A DNA stretch of 64,000 nucleotides from an uncultured Eubacteriales bacterium (lineage in GTDB: Bacteria > Bacillota > Clostridia > Peptostreptococcales > Anaerovoracaceae), in NCBI GenBank assembly GCA_910583765.1, contig CAJTYS010000006.1, forward strand, positions 62,001 to 126,000, given 5' to 3'. A program made the translations under genes and the position numbers. This document shows positions 15,833 to 25,129 of the stretch, in pieces. Under the pieces are notes generated by a model that was not told the origin of the DNA, did no database searches, and saw only the letters and a program-made list of their open reading frames with translations. How positions within the stretch are numbered: the stretch's first letter is position 1; every line of letters starts with the position of its first letter.

Positions 15833-18800
15833 ATGAGAAAAGCAAAACGAAAGCACACAACGAAAGAATGGCGAACCATTGCGCTGCTGCTGTGTCTCGC
15901 GCTGGCATTGTCTGTGATAGAGCCAGCTGCCATGACAGTAAAGGCAGCAACACAGCCAACTGGAGCAGAAACAAAGGCTGCGGCAGAAAACACAGAACAA
16001 TGGCAATCACCACAGCAGGCGGCAGGGCCACAGGCACAGGCGGCGGAATCAGAAGCGGAATCTGGAGAAGTCTCAGGTGTTTCGGGAGCCGAGGCAGACA
16101 AAGAACGGCAGGCGTCAGCGGCCGATCGCCGGGCAGCAGCAAAAGAAACCATGATGGCTTCGGAGACAATGAGGAACTATGATGCGTCTGCAGATGATAG
16201 CAGGGTTACTGCTCGGGCCAATTATCCCGGTAACCGAGAAGCCTTTAAAAACGCAGATGAACTCAAAGCAGCCTTGGATGAGAAAACGCATATCGCTAAG
16301 GCTGTGGATCCGGAAAACGTACAGGTCAATCTCTTCGACTATTATGTGCAAGAGGGGCGTGATGGGAGCAAAAACCAGGACGACCGTTTAGAGAAAAATG
16401 AGCAGGTGAGCCATGGCAGCGGAACAACGTCTGTGGCCAATGAAGACGCCTGGAATCAGGGTATCAATAAAGACAAACTCTTGTTGTTTGGTGACAGCAT
16501 GGTATATGCCGGATTTTGGAATCTGGGAGCTGGCGCAGGCAGGAAATGGGGCAAAGATAACACGAATATGAAAAATATCGTAAAGCCTGTGCTTGGCAAA
16601 GATGGCTATCCTCAGATCAACATCGAAGAAGCGCAGAAATCCATTAAAGTGGATACGGACAATGATATCACCTTTGCTCGTCACGCAGAGAGAAAAGATG
16701 GAGGCGCAGCAGCAGGAAAGAACCTTTCTTCAACTGTGCTTGAGAACGCTGGCGCGATAAAAACCGGAAGCACATGGGACACCAGCAAGGTCAACACTTC
16801 TCTCGCCTATCTATTTGCGCCTGAGGATGAAGCGGCTAATGCGAATAAAAGTTCCTACAAAAATATAAACGGCCTGTTTCAGCTCAATGATGAGGGCTAT
16901 TACTATTATTACGCGCGGCAGAATTTCGCGGAATTGAAACAGGACCAGGCTTCGCCTGACAGCGATGGAAGCTTCAAGCTCTATGATGGTCCAGCCATGT
17001 GGCGCACAGACGGCGGCTACAATCAGGGAACGGATACCTTTGATGGCGACATGAGCCTGGGAAATTTTTTCCCATTCAATACTGGGGAACAAGTTTTTGA
17101 TTCCGTGGACAAACAGAGCGGAAAATTATCAAGCAGCGAAAACCTGACGAATACGAAGCTGAGCGATCCGACAGAAGAGGCAAAGAAAGTAAATCAGGCT
17201 ACCAAGCTGTATAACAACATGAACCATCATATGGGCATGACAGTGGAAATGGAATTCCGTCAGCCAGTGGATGGCATGGTGAACGCTGGTTCCAGCGGCA
17301 ACAAGCCTATGACCTTCCAGTTTTCAGGAGATGATGATGTGTGGGTGTTCATCGATGATGTGCTGGTGCTGGACATTGGCGGCATCCACAGTGAACTTTA
17401 CGGGACCATTGATTTTAGCACTGGTAAAGTCGCTGTAGGGCAGAGCTGGCGGACAGGCGGGCAGTTTCCAGATGACTACAATGGCACTTATCCAGGAAAA
17501 ACAGATGAGACCACGATCCTCGACTGCTTTCAGAAGGCAGGGAAAGCGGACTCTGTTTCTTGGAAAGGAAACACCTTTTCCAGCAATACGTCACATACCA
17601 TCAAAATGTTTTATTTGGAACGGGGAAACTACGATTCCAGCCTCGCGCTGCGATTCAACCTGCAGCCTTTGCTGCGTCAGCAGGTAAAAAAAGTGGATCA
17701 GACCGGCAGCCCCATGGGAGACGTGGAATTCACCATGCATCCCGCGGAACTGGCAAGTGAAGGGGAGCCAGACGCGATTCGCTGCGCGAACGTAGTGGGC
17801 AGTGACAACAAAGCGAAATACATCAAACAGACAAATGATCAGGTCTTGGCAAAGCTAAAGACCACAGAAGACGGCATTGCGACTTTCAACCAAGTAGAAG
17901 GAAACACTGAAACAGAAACGCCTTATAATTTCGCGGATAACTATGAATCAGACAGCAAAGGAAGATTCTATATTCTGGAAGAAGCCTCCACGCCTGCGGG
18001 TTACCGGCCTTTGCCGATCCCCATTGTGTTGGAGTTTAACCCAGACACCACCATGCTCAGCGTGGCCAATCGATGGACGACCGGCGCATATGCCAGCTTT
18101 AATTCCTTTATCTTTGGAAATTCAAAACTGAGTTACGCTCAATTCGATCCTGACACTGCGGACCTTGAAGCCACGGCTGACATTGTGGCTCCTGATGATC
18201 AAGAGAACGGTCTGGTCATGGCAGTGCCGATGCTGTGGCAGCAGGCGAACCAAAGGTGGAGGGCCATGTACGGTGACAATACCAAAGGCTTTCAAACAGT
18301 GATTCCTGAAAACAGAACAGCGGAAGCCTGGCGTGAAGCCGCATTGAACGCTATGCTTCACCAATGCGCGGACGCGGACAGTCCGGATTGGTATTTGCAA
18401 TGGAATGAGAAAGAAGGCCGGCTCAACGGCACTTTATCGGATCTGCCAGGCAGAGCGGACCGATACCAATTGATTGATAAAGACGGGGACATGCGCATGG
18501 TATATGCCATCATTGATAAAAAGGCTTTGGACAAGCTAGGAGTGACAGGCGATACCAGCCAGGAGCGATATGAAAGCCTCCGGCAGCACATTTTGAACAA
18601 GGATCCGAAGAGCATCAACGCTGCGGTGAAAGGGACGCTGCAGGAGCTTACTTTGACAGGAGCCATCGGAGTCAGGGATTTCAGTTTCCTGAACGTGGAC
18701 GAATTTAACCGGAATTTCCGCTCCTTGATTTACATACCAAACGAGCAGCGGGAACTGCGGGTACAAAAAGTGGATGAAGATGGGACTGCCATCAATGGCG

Positions 18801-20464
18801 CGGAATTCGGCTTGTATGACAACAATGACAGAGAGGTGGCCGCTGGCAAGACCGCGGCGGTGAACGGACAGGACGGCATGCTGATTTTTACGCCGAAACC
18901 AGAAACAGAGCCGGATCATGCTACTGTGAAAGACGGCTATGCCAAAATGGAGTGGGCGAGCAGCCAAAGGACCCAGTACTATTTGAAAGAAAAGACCGCC
19001 CCCGCAGGGTACACGCTCAATCCCACAAAAGTACCGGTGATCGTGGGGACTTATGCCATCTATGCTGACGCAGGGACAAAGGATGACGGCGTGACAGTCA
19101 TGGCAGGCGTGGGCAAGCTAGCTCAGACTATGACCAAATACGCCAGTGACGAAACTGTGAACATCACGCTGCGGGATATCAAAGCCATCGGGCAGACGCA
19201 AAAGAGCGGGACCTTTGATCTGGAAGGCTGGGAGGACATGAAGCTGGATGGTGCGGATACTGCCAGGAGCATGAACCTGCATTATGGCAGGAACGCAGTC
19301 GTGGATTATGGACTTCATGACGAGGATGGCGGCAAAAATCTGAATCCCTTCTTTGTGACAGACACTGGATTTGTCAGGGCAAGGGTCCAGCAGAACTACG
19401 AAGCCCTCAGCACAAATCTCTATGGCGATAGTGTGGACAACAGCGCAAATAAAGACGACTTGGGCGACACATCCATCACCAGCTTGTTCAGTTTGTTGAA
19501 CATTGTAGTAGTCACAGACAAGACAGAGACGAAACCAGAGAAGGAGACAGGGCAATTATCCATCCGCAAAACAGTGGCAGGCCCTGGTTTGACAAAGGCA
19601 GACCACACGAAGCTCTTTGACTTTACCGTGGGTTTCTCCAAAACAGGAGAAGCTGCTGACAAAGCGTATTATTTCTACAGCAATGCTGATAAATCCGGCT
19701 TTGTCAAGAGCGGTGACACCATTCCGCTGCATCATGATGAGACCATCACCATCGCCGGACTGCCAGTGGGAACGGAGTATGTTGTCACAGAAAAGCCGGA
19801 GCAAGGCTTTGTGTCATCTCCAGGCGCGATGATAAAAGGGACCATAGCGGCAAAGGACGCTGTGGAAGCGGCCCACTTCACGAATACGAAGGATCAGGTG
19901 ATCACAACACCGCCTGACCCGAAGGCTCCGGGGCTGCGCATCGAAAAGGAGCAGTCACTCAATGACGGCAGCAGGACGAAAAAGCCTCTTACCGCAAAAG
20001 CTGATGATAAAGTGACCTATTATCTCACTGTGAAAAATATTGGCAGACAAACCGCAGAGCATGTCACAGTGACGGACATGATTCCATCTGGGCTCCAACT
20101 GGTGGCAGGCTCGATTTCTGATCAAGGCACAGAGAAAGACGGAACCATCACTTGGCATCTGGGCGATCTGAAAGCAGGAGAACGCAGGACTGTGAGTTTC
20201 CAGGTGACAGTGCCTGAAACAAAGGAAAAGCGCCGTTGGGACAATGTGACGGCAGCGACATACAGCAATAACCCGAAGGGCCCTAACTCGCCAGCCGTAT
20301 CAAACGAAGTGACTGTTGAGACCAGCCCACCGGCCATAACGCCCCAGACCGGAGATGCCAGCGGCTATGAGACCTGGATCGTCCTGGCGCTGTTCGCGCT
20401 GCTTACCATGATCATTTCAGCCATGGGAGCGATTCAATATAGGCAGGAAAGATTAGAAAAATAA
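15833..20464 (+). CDS. Giant fibro-slime/SpaA-type cell-surface adhesin with sortase-like signal
   Basis: A 1543-residue secreted, probably wall-anchored protein. A basic start and hydrophobic core form a signal peptide (about 1-38). An Ala/Gln/Glu-rich region precedes a fibro-slime domain (about 300-620), recognised by FSGDDDVWVFIDDVLVLDI and MFYLERGNYDSS. Then come Cna-B/SpaA-like repeats (VKKVDQTGSPMGDVEF, about 620; VQKVDEDGTAINGAEFGLYD, about 978; APAGYTLN), a further Cna-B-like domain (about 1240-1350) and a DUF11-type domain (about 1365-1490). It ends with TPQTGD, a hydrophobic helix and the charged tail RQERLEK, a sorting-signal layout in which T replaces the usual L. Role in adhesion or pilus-like assembly is inferred. 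No sortase gene is in the window. It faces the RHH repressor gene. Confidence 0.85.
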   Translation: MRKAKRKHTTKEWRTIALLLCLALALSVIEPAAMTVKAATQPTGAETKAAAENTEQWQSPQQAAGPQAQAAESEAESGEVSGVSGAEADKERQASAADRRAAAKETMMASETMRNYDASADDSRVTARANYPGNREAFKNADELKAALDEKTHIAKAVDPENVQVNLFDYYVQEGRDGSKNQDDRLEKNEQVSHGSGTTSVANEDAWNQGINKDKLLLFGDSMVYAGFWNLGAGAGRKWGKDNTNMKNIVKPVLGKDGYPQINIEEAQKSIKVDTDNDITFARHAERKDGGAAAGKNLSSTVLENAGAIKTGSTWDTSKVNTSLAYLFAPEDEAANANKSSYKNINGLFQLNDEGYYYYYARQNFAELKQDQASPDSDGSFKLYDGPAMWRTDGGYNQGTDTFDGDMSLGNFFPFNTGEQVFDSVDKQSGKLSSSENLTNTKLSDPTEEAKKVNQATKLYNNMNHHMGMTVEMEFRQPVDGMVNAGSSGNKPMTFQFSGDDDVWVFIDDVLVLDIGGIHSELYGTIDFSTGKVAVGQSWRTGGQFPDDYNGTYPGKTDETTILDCFQKAGKADSVSWKGNTFSSNTSHTIKMFYLERGNYDSSLALRFNLQPLLRQQVKKVDQTGSPMGDVEFTMHPAELASEGEPDAIRCANVVGSDNKAKYIKQTNDQVLAKLKTTEDGIATFNQVEGNTETETPYNFADNYESDSKGRFYILEEASTPAGYRPLPIPIVLEFNPDTTMLSVANRWTTGAYASFNSFIFGNSKLSYAQFDPDTADLEATADIVAPDDQENGLVMAVPMLWQQANQRWRAMYGDNTKGFQTVIPENRTAEAWREAALNAMLHQCADADSPDWYLQWNEKEGRLNGTLSDLPGRADRYQLIDKDGDMRMVYAIIDKKALDKLGVTGDTSQERYESLRQHILNKDPKSINAAVKGTLQELTLTGAIGVRDFSFLNVDEFNRNFRSLIYIPNEQRELRVQKVDEDGTAINGAEFGLYDNNDREVAAGKTAAVNGQDGMLIFTPKPETEPDHATVKDGYAKMEWASSQRTQYYLKEKTAPAGYTLNPTKVPVIVGTYAIYADAGTKDDGVTVMAGVGKLAQTMTKYASDETVNITLRDIKAIGQTQKSGTFDLEGWEDMKLDGADTARSMNLHYGRNAVVDYGLHDEDGGKNLNPFFVTDTGFVRARVQQNYEALSTNLYGDSVDNSANKDDLGDTSITSLFSLLNIVVVTDKTETKPEKETGQLSIRKTVAGPGLTKADHTKLFDFTVGFSKTGEAADKAYYFYSNADKSGFVKSGDTIPLHHDETITIAGLPVGTEYVVTEKPEQGFVSSPGAMIKGTIAAKDAVEAAHFTNTKDQVITTPPDPKAPGLRIEKEQSLNDGSRTKKPLTAKADDKVTYYLTVKNIGRQTAEHVTVTDMIPSGLQLVAGSISDQGTEKDGTITWHLGDLKAGERRTVSFQVTVPETKEKRRWDNVTAATYSNNPKGPNSPAVSNEVTVETSPPAITPQTGDASGYETWIVLALFALLTMIISAMGAIQYRQERLEK

Positions 20465-20526
20465 AGGCTGCATCATATACCGCATGACAGGAATCGTCCA
20501 AAATGGCATCTGGACACCTTAGAATC

Positions 20527-20562
20527 GCGGGCACTCAGATTTAGAACTGGGTGCCCGCTTTG
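20527..20562 (+). terminator. Rho-independent terminator after surface protein
   Basis: GCGGGCAC (20527-20534) pairs with GTGCCCGC (20551-20558), followed by TTTGTT. Confidence 0.75.
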
Positions 20563-20700
20563 TTGTGTCAGGAAAACCGGTAGAGCAAAATAAACGACAA
20601 TTCCATATGGGCATTCTGTTGTTCGCATGGAATTCTTGATGAAGTACGGGGAAGCGCGATGCGCTCATCTTTGCCTGAATCTTCATCTCCAGTTTTACCT

Positions 20701-20726
20701 CCAAAATCCGATTTTTAAGATTTTGG
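20701..20726. repeat. Interrupted palindrome, related short copy
   Basis: CCAAAATC (20701-20708) and GATTTTGG (20719-20726) pair perfectly across 10 bases. The 26-base length and CCAAA...TTTGG ends match the core of the copies at 20857, 24924 and 25088. Confidence 0.55.
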
Positions 20727-20856
20727 TGACAATTTTAATTCCATTTAAAAACATAAAGTGGAAATAATCAATATTAAAATCAATAAAATAACATTCGTGG
20801 AAATAAAACTAGAGTTTTATGGTTGAATCCCTTTCCGAAAGGTGAAGGTCAAGTGA

Positions 20857-20902
20857 AGATTTACCACCAAATCAAAATTTTTTGCTGTTTGGCGGTAAAT
20901 CT
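20857..20902. repeat. Interrupted palindrome, copy 3
   Basis: AGATTTACCACCAAA (20857-20871) and TTTGGCGGTAAATCT (20888-20902) pair at 14 of 15 positions; the mismatch is a possible G-U pair. The spacer starts TCAAAATTTTTT, as in the copy at 25088. Confidence 0.7.
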
Positions 20903-20997
20903 CAATACAGAAAGAGCTTTGGATTGATGGGTTGACTAGCCCAAGAAAATATTTGAGTCTCCGATCAATAATGAAAAGCGTGAGAACAGCTCCGGCG

Positions 20998-22701
20998 CTA
21001 CCGTCCGCCTGCGATCAACACTTCCTGTCCTTGGAAGGCAAAACCGTACTTGCGGATTTTTTCTGCGGAAACGCCTTTGGCCTCCAGCGAAGCGGCGTAT
21101 TTCTTTTCTTCAATCTGCGCCAAGGCAGCGGCCGCCGTTTCTTCCAGGTCTTTTTCTTTCTTGGGTTGGAAGACCTTGAACTCCATGATGATCGCATCGT
21201 CCTCCGGCTTCAGAGGCTCCAATATCACATCGTATCGGCCGAACCCGCTTTCTCGGTTGGAAGTCAGGACGTACCTGCCAGAAAGCTCCACCATCAATCC
21301 CAGGACGAAACCGTGATAGAAGCGTTCAGGCTCGGTTTTTGAAGGCTTTTTCCCCGTGTCGAAGCTGCTGAAAGTGACCAGGGCCACATCGTTCATGTAT
21401 TCGTTCATGGCTTCCAAGTCATCGCAAAGCAGCGCTTTGATGAAATCGTTGTACTTGGCTCCGCCGTTGCGGAACCAGTCCCGCACCATGGAACGGAACA
21501 TGCGCCGCACTTCTTTGTTGGTCAGCGCCAGCTCGTACCTTGGGCCGTCCAGGTCATCCTCCCTTTCGTGGAGCGCTTCCTTTCGAACCACCTTCAAATA
21601 CCCGCTGGCTAGCAGCAGGCTCCAGACGGCTTCATCGCTCACGTCCAATCTGTCATACACGATCTGCTCATCGATGAGGGTGACGATGGACTCTCCGCGA
21701 AGCAGGGACTCGAAGTCCCGCTTGACCTCTTCGCCGCCTTCCCGGATCAATTTGTCCGCCAGGTCGTTGGAACTGGAATTGGCCCAGTAATCTTCCACTT
21801 CTTCGGTGTCCAGGTAATTGGAGATGGACCAAGGATTGTAGATATCTGTTTTGTTTCCGAAGGTGAAACCGTTGTACCAAGCCTTGACCTCGCTTTTTCT
21901 GTCGGAAAGCCCCAACTCTTCCAGGGCGGCAAAGACTTCCTCCTCCGTGAAACCGAAGCAGTCCGCGTATTTGTCAGAAGTGGTGGTGACCACTTTCAAA
22001 TTGTTGAGACCGGAAAAGATGGATTCCCGACTCACCCTGGTGATGCCCGTCATGAGGGCTCGTTTTAAATAGGGGTTGGTCTTGAAAGTGGCACTGAACA
22101 GGTTCCTGGTGAACTCCGCGAGGTCGTCCCAATAACCGTTCACGTAGGCCGCCTGCATGGGCGTGTCGTATTCGTCCAGCAAAACGATGACCTTTTTTCC
22201 ATGAAAGCGGAATAGATGATCCGATAAAGCTCGCAGAGAGAAGGCCGCTTCATTGTCCCCCATATGGATGGACACGTTGCGGAATTCATTTTTTTCCACA
22301 TCGCTGAGTAAATCGCTTTCCAACAAAAAGTCGAACTTTTTGTATAGCCGCTGGATGATCCGGCAGATTCCTTCCCGAGCCTGGGAAAAGGAGCGTTCCT
22401 TGATGTCAGCGAAGCTGAGAAAAATCACCGGATACGTCCCCTGCAGCTCTCGGTACTTTTCGTCCTCCCAAATGGAAAGCCCCTGGAACAAATCACCCCT
22501 TCCCGCATAGTCCGTGGAAAAGAATTTTTCCAGGGTGCTCATGTTCAGGGTCTTCCCAAAGCGTCTGGGCCGGGTGATCAGCGTCACTTGATCCTTGGCT
22601 TCCCACCACTGCCGGATGAAATCCGTTTTGTCAATGTAAAAAATCTCTTCTGTTCGGATCAATTCAAAATCCTGATATCCGATGCCGATGGTCTTTTTCA
22701 T
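20998..22701 (-). CDS. AAA-ATPase-like protein with C-terminal PD-(D/E)XK nuclease-like domain
   Basis: A 567-residue member of the large AAA-ATPase-like/PDDEXK_9 family that is amplified in many anaerobic gut and oral bacteria and has no established function. The N-terminal part has YIDKT, the P-loop-like RPRRFGKTLNMS (about 46-57) and VIVLLDEYDTPM (about 170), a Walker-B-like strand. The C-terminal part has GRYDVILEP and AIIMEFKV (about 515-530), a PD-(D/E)XK-like core. ATG 22701 follows GGGAG; an in-frame extension upstream lacks a ribosome site. A broken relative lies at 41222-42246. Mobile or defence roles have been suggested for the family but are unproven. Confidence 0.85.
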   Translation of the reverse strand: MKKTIGIGYQDFELIRTEEIFYIDKTDFIRQWWEAKDQVTLITRPRRFGKTLNMSTLEKFFSTDYAGRGDLFQGLSIWEDEKYRELQGTYPVIFLSFADIKERSFSQAREGICRIIQRLYKKFDFLLESDLLSDVEKNEFRNVSIHMGDNEAAFSLRALSDHLFRFHGKKVIVLLDEYDTPMQAAYVNGYWDDLAEFTRNLFSATFKTNPYLKRALMTGITRVSRESIFSGLNNLKVVTTTSDKYADCFGFTEEEVFAALEELGLSDRKSEVKAWYNGFTFGNKTDIYNPWSISNYLDTEEVEDYWANSSSNDLADKLIREGGEEVKRDFESLLRGESIVTLIDEQIVYDRLDVSDEAVWSLLLASGYLKVVRKEALHEREDDLDGPRYELALTNKEVRRMFRSMVRDWFRNGGAKYNDFIKALLCDDLEAMNEYMNDVALVTFSSFDTGKKPSKTEPERFYHGFVLGLMVELSGRYVLTSNRESGFGRYDVILEPLKPEDDAIIMEFKVFQPKKEKDLEETAAAALAQIEEKKYAASLEAKGVSAEKIRKYGFAFQGQEVLIAGGR

Positions 22702-22912
22702 GCTCTTTCTCCCATGGTTTTCGCCCCTTACCGATATTCTCACAGACGCTTTCCAGGCCTCGGCCATCTTGCCTGTGACCGTGTTTCCCGTCTTATTGCT
22801 ATTGTACCACAAAAGGAGGGAGGCAAGGAAACTTAATTTTCAACATCCTGATTATTTCACCTTTTCAAATTCACAGACAGGTAAAAGAAAGTAAGAAAAA
22901 AAACATATTTTC

Positions 22913-22941
22913 TTGATTATACCCGATAAAACGGGTATAAT
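22913..22941 (+). promoter_or_regulatory. Promoter overlapped by a palindromic operator
   Basis: TTGATT (22913-22918), 17-base spacer, TATAAT (22936-22941). Perfect 10-base arms ATTATACCCG (22916-22925) and CGGGTATAAT (22932-22941) around ATAAAA cover the spacer and the -10 hexamer, so a dimeric repressor site is likely. Confidence 0.65.
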
Positions 22942-22981
22942 TGTGTTATTAAATTTTCTAGAAGAACAAGGAGAATAAAGC

Positions 22982-24133
22982 ATGAACACAAACTTAAGAA
23001 AAACATCGATCCGGATCCTGACCTTTGCGGCCATGTTCGCCATGTTAGCCAGCTTGATGCCAATGAACTGGCAGCAGGCTTCTGCAGCTACCAGGCCGTC
23101 CAATCCAAGGGCAGGCGGAGCCACTGTCACCTGGGACTGCGTATGGTTTGGCCATTATCCGCAGAGTGCCAATAAAAAAGGCGGGTTCAACAACGACCGC
23201 ATCAAGTGGAGAGTGTTGTCCGTGAATGGCGATGAAGCGTTGCTTTTAGCAGACAAAGTTTTAGACGGTGGTGCTGCGGAGAAAGGCATCATGTATAATG
23301 AGAATGAAGACTTTCAAAATGTTACTTGGGAAACCGCTACCATCCGAAGCTGGCTGAATGGATACGGATCCAGCGCTAATAGAGAAGGAAAAGATTATAG
23401 TGCCAATAATTTTGTCAATAAAGCCTTTTCTAGCGCGGAGAAAGCAGCGATCTATGAAAGTGTCGTACAAAACCCAAACAACCCTAAGTACAAAACAAAG
23501 GGAGGCAACGCTACCAAAGATAAAATATTCCTTCTATCCATCGGTGAAGCCACAAATCCAGCGTATGGATTCCCGAAAAAAACAGGCAATTCAAAAGAGC
23601 GAAAAGCAAAGAACACGGCGTATGTGGCTCAGAAGGATTCAGGCGAAATCGCCTATGATTGGTGGTGGCTGCGTTCACCCGGCGAAACTTCTGCCACAGC
23701 TGTTTGCGTGGATCTTTTAGGATATGTGCATCCTTACGGAGCAAGTACCCCAAGCACCCTTGGTATCCGCCCAGCCATTCGTTTGAATCTAAACTCTACC
23801 ACTTGGCAAAACGCTGGCACGGTTTCAGTTAAAAAGGCGGGGCCGAAAAAGGTGGCTTTGAAAAAAGCGGAATCCAAGAAAAAAGGGACCCTAAAACTTA
23901 CATGGAAGCGCAATGCGCAGGCCACAGGCTATCAGGCCATGGTTTCCACAGACAAAAAGTTCAAAAAGAACAAGAAAACAGCGCTGATCAAGAAAAACAA
24001 GACTGTCACCAAGACTTTTAAAAAGCTGAAAAAGGGTAAGACCTACTACGCAAAAGTGCGGGCTTATAAGCAATATGGAAAAACGAAGCTGTACGGCTCT
24101 TACAGCAAAGTGAAGAAGGCGAAAGTCAAATAG
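22982..24133 (+). CDS. Secreted DUF6273-domain protein with Fn3-like C-terminus
   Basis: A 383-residue secreted protein. The signal peptide is about 1-36 (ends near QASAA). The central DUF6273 domain (about 45-275) has WFGHYPQS, WETATIRSWLNG, WWWLRSPG and LGIRPAIRLNL, the usual family landmarks; its function is unknown. The last 100 residues form a lysine-rich fibronectin-III-like domain (TWKRNAQATGYQAMVS, KTYYAKVRAYK), common in clostridial surface proteins. A GGAG site precedes ATG 22982, and a palindrome covers the promoter, so expression is probably switched. The 3' end abuts and overlaps the truncated minus-strand gene, suggesting that a rearrangement joined them. Confidence 0.82.
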   Translation: MNTNLRKTSIRILTFAAMFAMLASLMPMNWQQASAATRPSNPRAGGATVTWDCVWFGHYPQSANKKGGFNNDRIKWRVLSVNGDEALLLADKVLDGGAAEKGIMYNENEDFQNVTWETATIRSWLNGYGSSANREGKDYSANNFVNKAFSSAEKAAIYESVVQNPNNPKYKTKGGNATKDKIFLLSIGEATNPAYGFPKKTGNSKERKAKNTAYVAQKDSGEIAYDWWWLRSPGETSATAVCVDLLGYVHPYGASTPSTLGIRPAIRLNLNSTTWQNAGTVSVKKAGPKKVALKKAESKKKGTLKLTWKRNAQATGYQAMVSTDKKFKKNKKTALIKKNKTVTKTFKKLKKGKTYYAKVRAYKQYGKTKLYGSYSKVKKAKVK

Positions 24134-24715
24134 CGCCCAAAGAAGAAAAGCGGTGATAAGCGGTTCATAGCGAAAAGAAATGTGAAGCTGGTGCAGCAGA
24201 TCCAAAATCATGGATTCGGATTTTGAGCGCACAAAAATGCCACAAGCCGTTTCATGAATTAATTCCTCAGGGTATGAGGTGTTCTGTAGATATGGTTCAT
24301 TTTTCCATACGCTCAATTCCGGAAGTTGAGGCAAAGCCAGATCGCGGGTTTTGGAGATGCCTTGGTAAGCGGCAGGGAGATTGGCGCTGATTTCTGCCGG
24401 ATCATATGGCTGAAATTTTTTCAAGGCGCTAGATAAGGCGTGGATATTGTTGTTGAGCGTGCGCAGACTGCTTTGTATAAAACGCCGGCGCCATAGCTTT
24501 TCAATCAGGGCCGTGTCAGCCGGTATGCGAGGATTGAGATAAATGTTTGTCTTCTTTCCTGCGTGCCATATACTGCGATAATAGTAGGAACTGTTTTTAC
24601 GCTTTACCATATACAAGCTTCCCGCAGGAAGCTGTTTCAATTCCTTTTGGAAATTTTCGTATAAAGCGTTTAGCTGCCGCAAAGCGTTTGTCATCTGTGT
24701 ATGTATGTGCATCAT
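23891..24715 (-). pseudogene. Truncated gene of unknown function, 3' half replaced
   Basis: The first 190 residues look like a real protein: LPAGSLYMVKRKNSSYYYRS, LNNNIHALSSALKKFQPYDP, and a C-terminal RSKSESMILDLL...FRYEPL. This resembles a family of hypothetical clostridial proteins in which the last motif begins a nuclease-like domain, though I cannot name it firmly. That sequence stops making sense near 24150, and from 24133 downward the frame simply runs antisense through the DUF6273 gene until a stop at 23891. So the 3' part appears lost. The 5' end is intact: AGGTGAT before ATG 24715 and a promoter at 24778-24750. It may be transcribed but is unlikely to give a normal protein. Confidence 0.6.
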
Positions 24716-24749
24716 AATCAATCACCTGTAAATTGAATTTATTACATAT

Positions 24750-24778
24750 ATTGTAATATAAAAGGAAAAGTATGTCAA
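24750..24778 (-). promoter_or_regulatory. Promoter for the truncated gene
   Basis: Minus strand TTGACA (24778-24773), 17-base spacer, TACAAT (24755-24750), 35 bases before ATG 24715. Confidence 0.65.
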
Positions 24779-24923
24779 TCAAAATATATTTTTTTAAAGA
24801 GGTGTTTTGTGAGTCATGTGGTAAGCTGATAGCTGGCGATTTGGCTGATTAATATGACGAGATAAAAAAATTCATCTTCAAGGCAAAGCCAGAAAGCCAT
24901 AGTAAAGGAGTTTTGTGCTTTCG

Positions 24924-24961
24924 TTGTAGCCAAATAAATATTTGGTTTAGTTTGGCTGTAA
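24924..24961. repeat. Interrupted palindrome, copy 4
   Basis: TTGTAGCCAAA (24924-24934) faces TTTGGCTGTAA (24951-24961), 9 of 11 paired. A nested perfect stem CCAAAT/ATTTGG lies at 24930-24945. The CCAAAT-to-TTTGG core is 26 bases, as in copies 3 and 5. Confidence 0.65.
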
Positions 24962-25087
24962 AAATCCCAAGCAGGGAGTTTGTTCCATCAGATAATTAAG
25001 CAAAATAATAAATTTATTTACATTTATGGAAGAAAAAACAATAAAAATCCAAGCCATATCCCCATATTGACTGCTTTTACCATTGAT

Positions 25088-25129
25088 TTTTGTAGCCAAA
25101 TTCAAAATTTTTTTCATTTGGCTACAAAA
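25088..25129. repeat. Interrupted palindrome, copy 5
   Basis: Perfect 14-base arms TTTTGTAGCCAAAT (25088-25101) and ATTTGGCTACAAAA (25116-25129) around TCAAAATTTTTTTC. This is the cleanest member of the family. Confidence 0.75.

Larger units (their letters stand above)
20563..20997. other. AT-rich intergenic region with palindromes
   Basis: No gene is visible. It holds two interrupted palindromes (20701-20726 and 20857-20902), a short stem CCTTT/AAAGG at about 20830-20842, and two GTGGAAATAA direct repeats (near 20758 and 20799). Confidence 0.5.
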
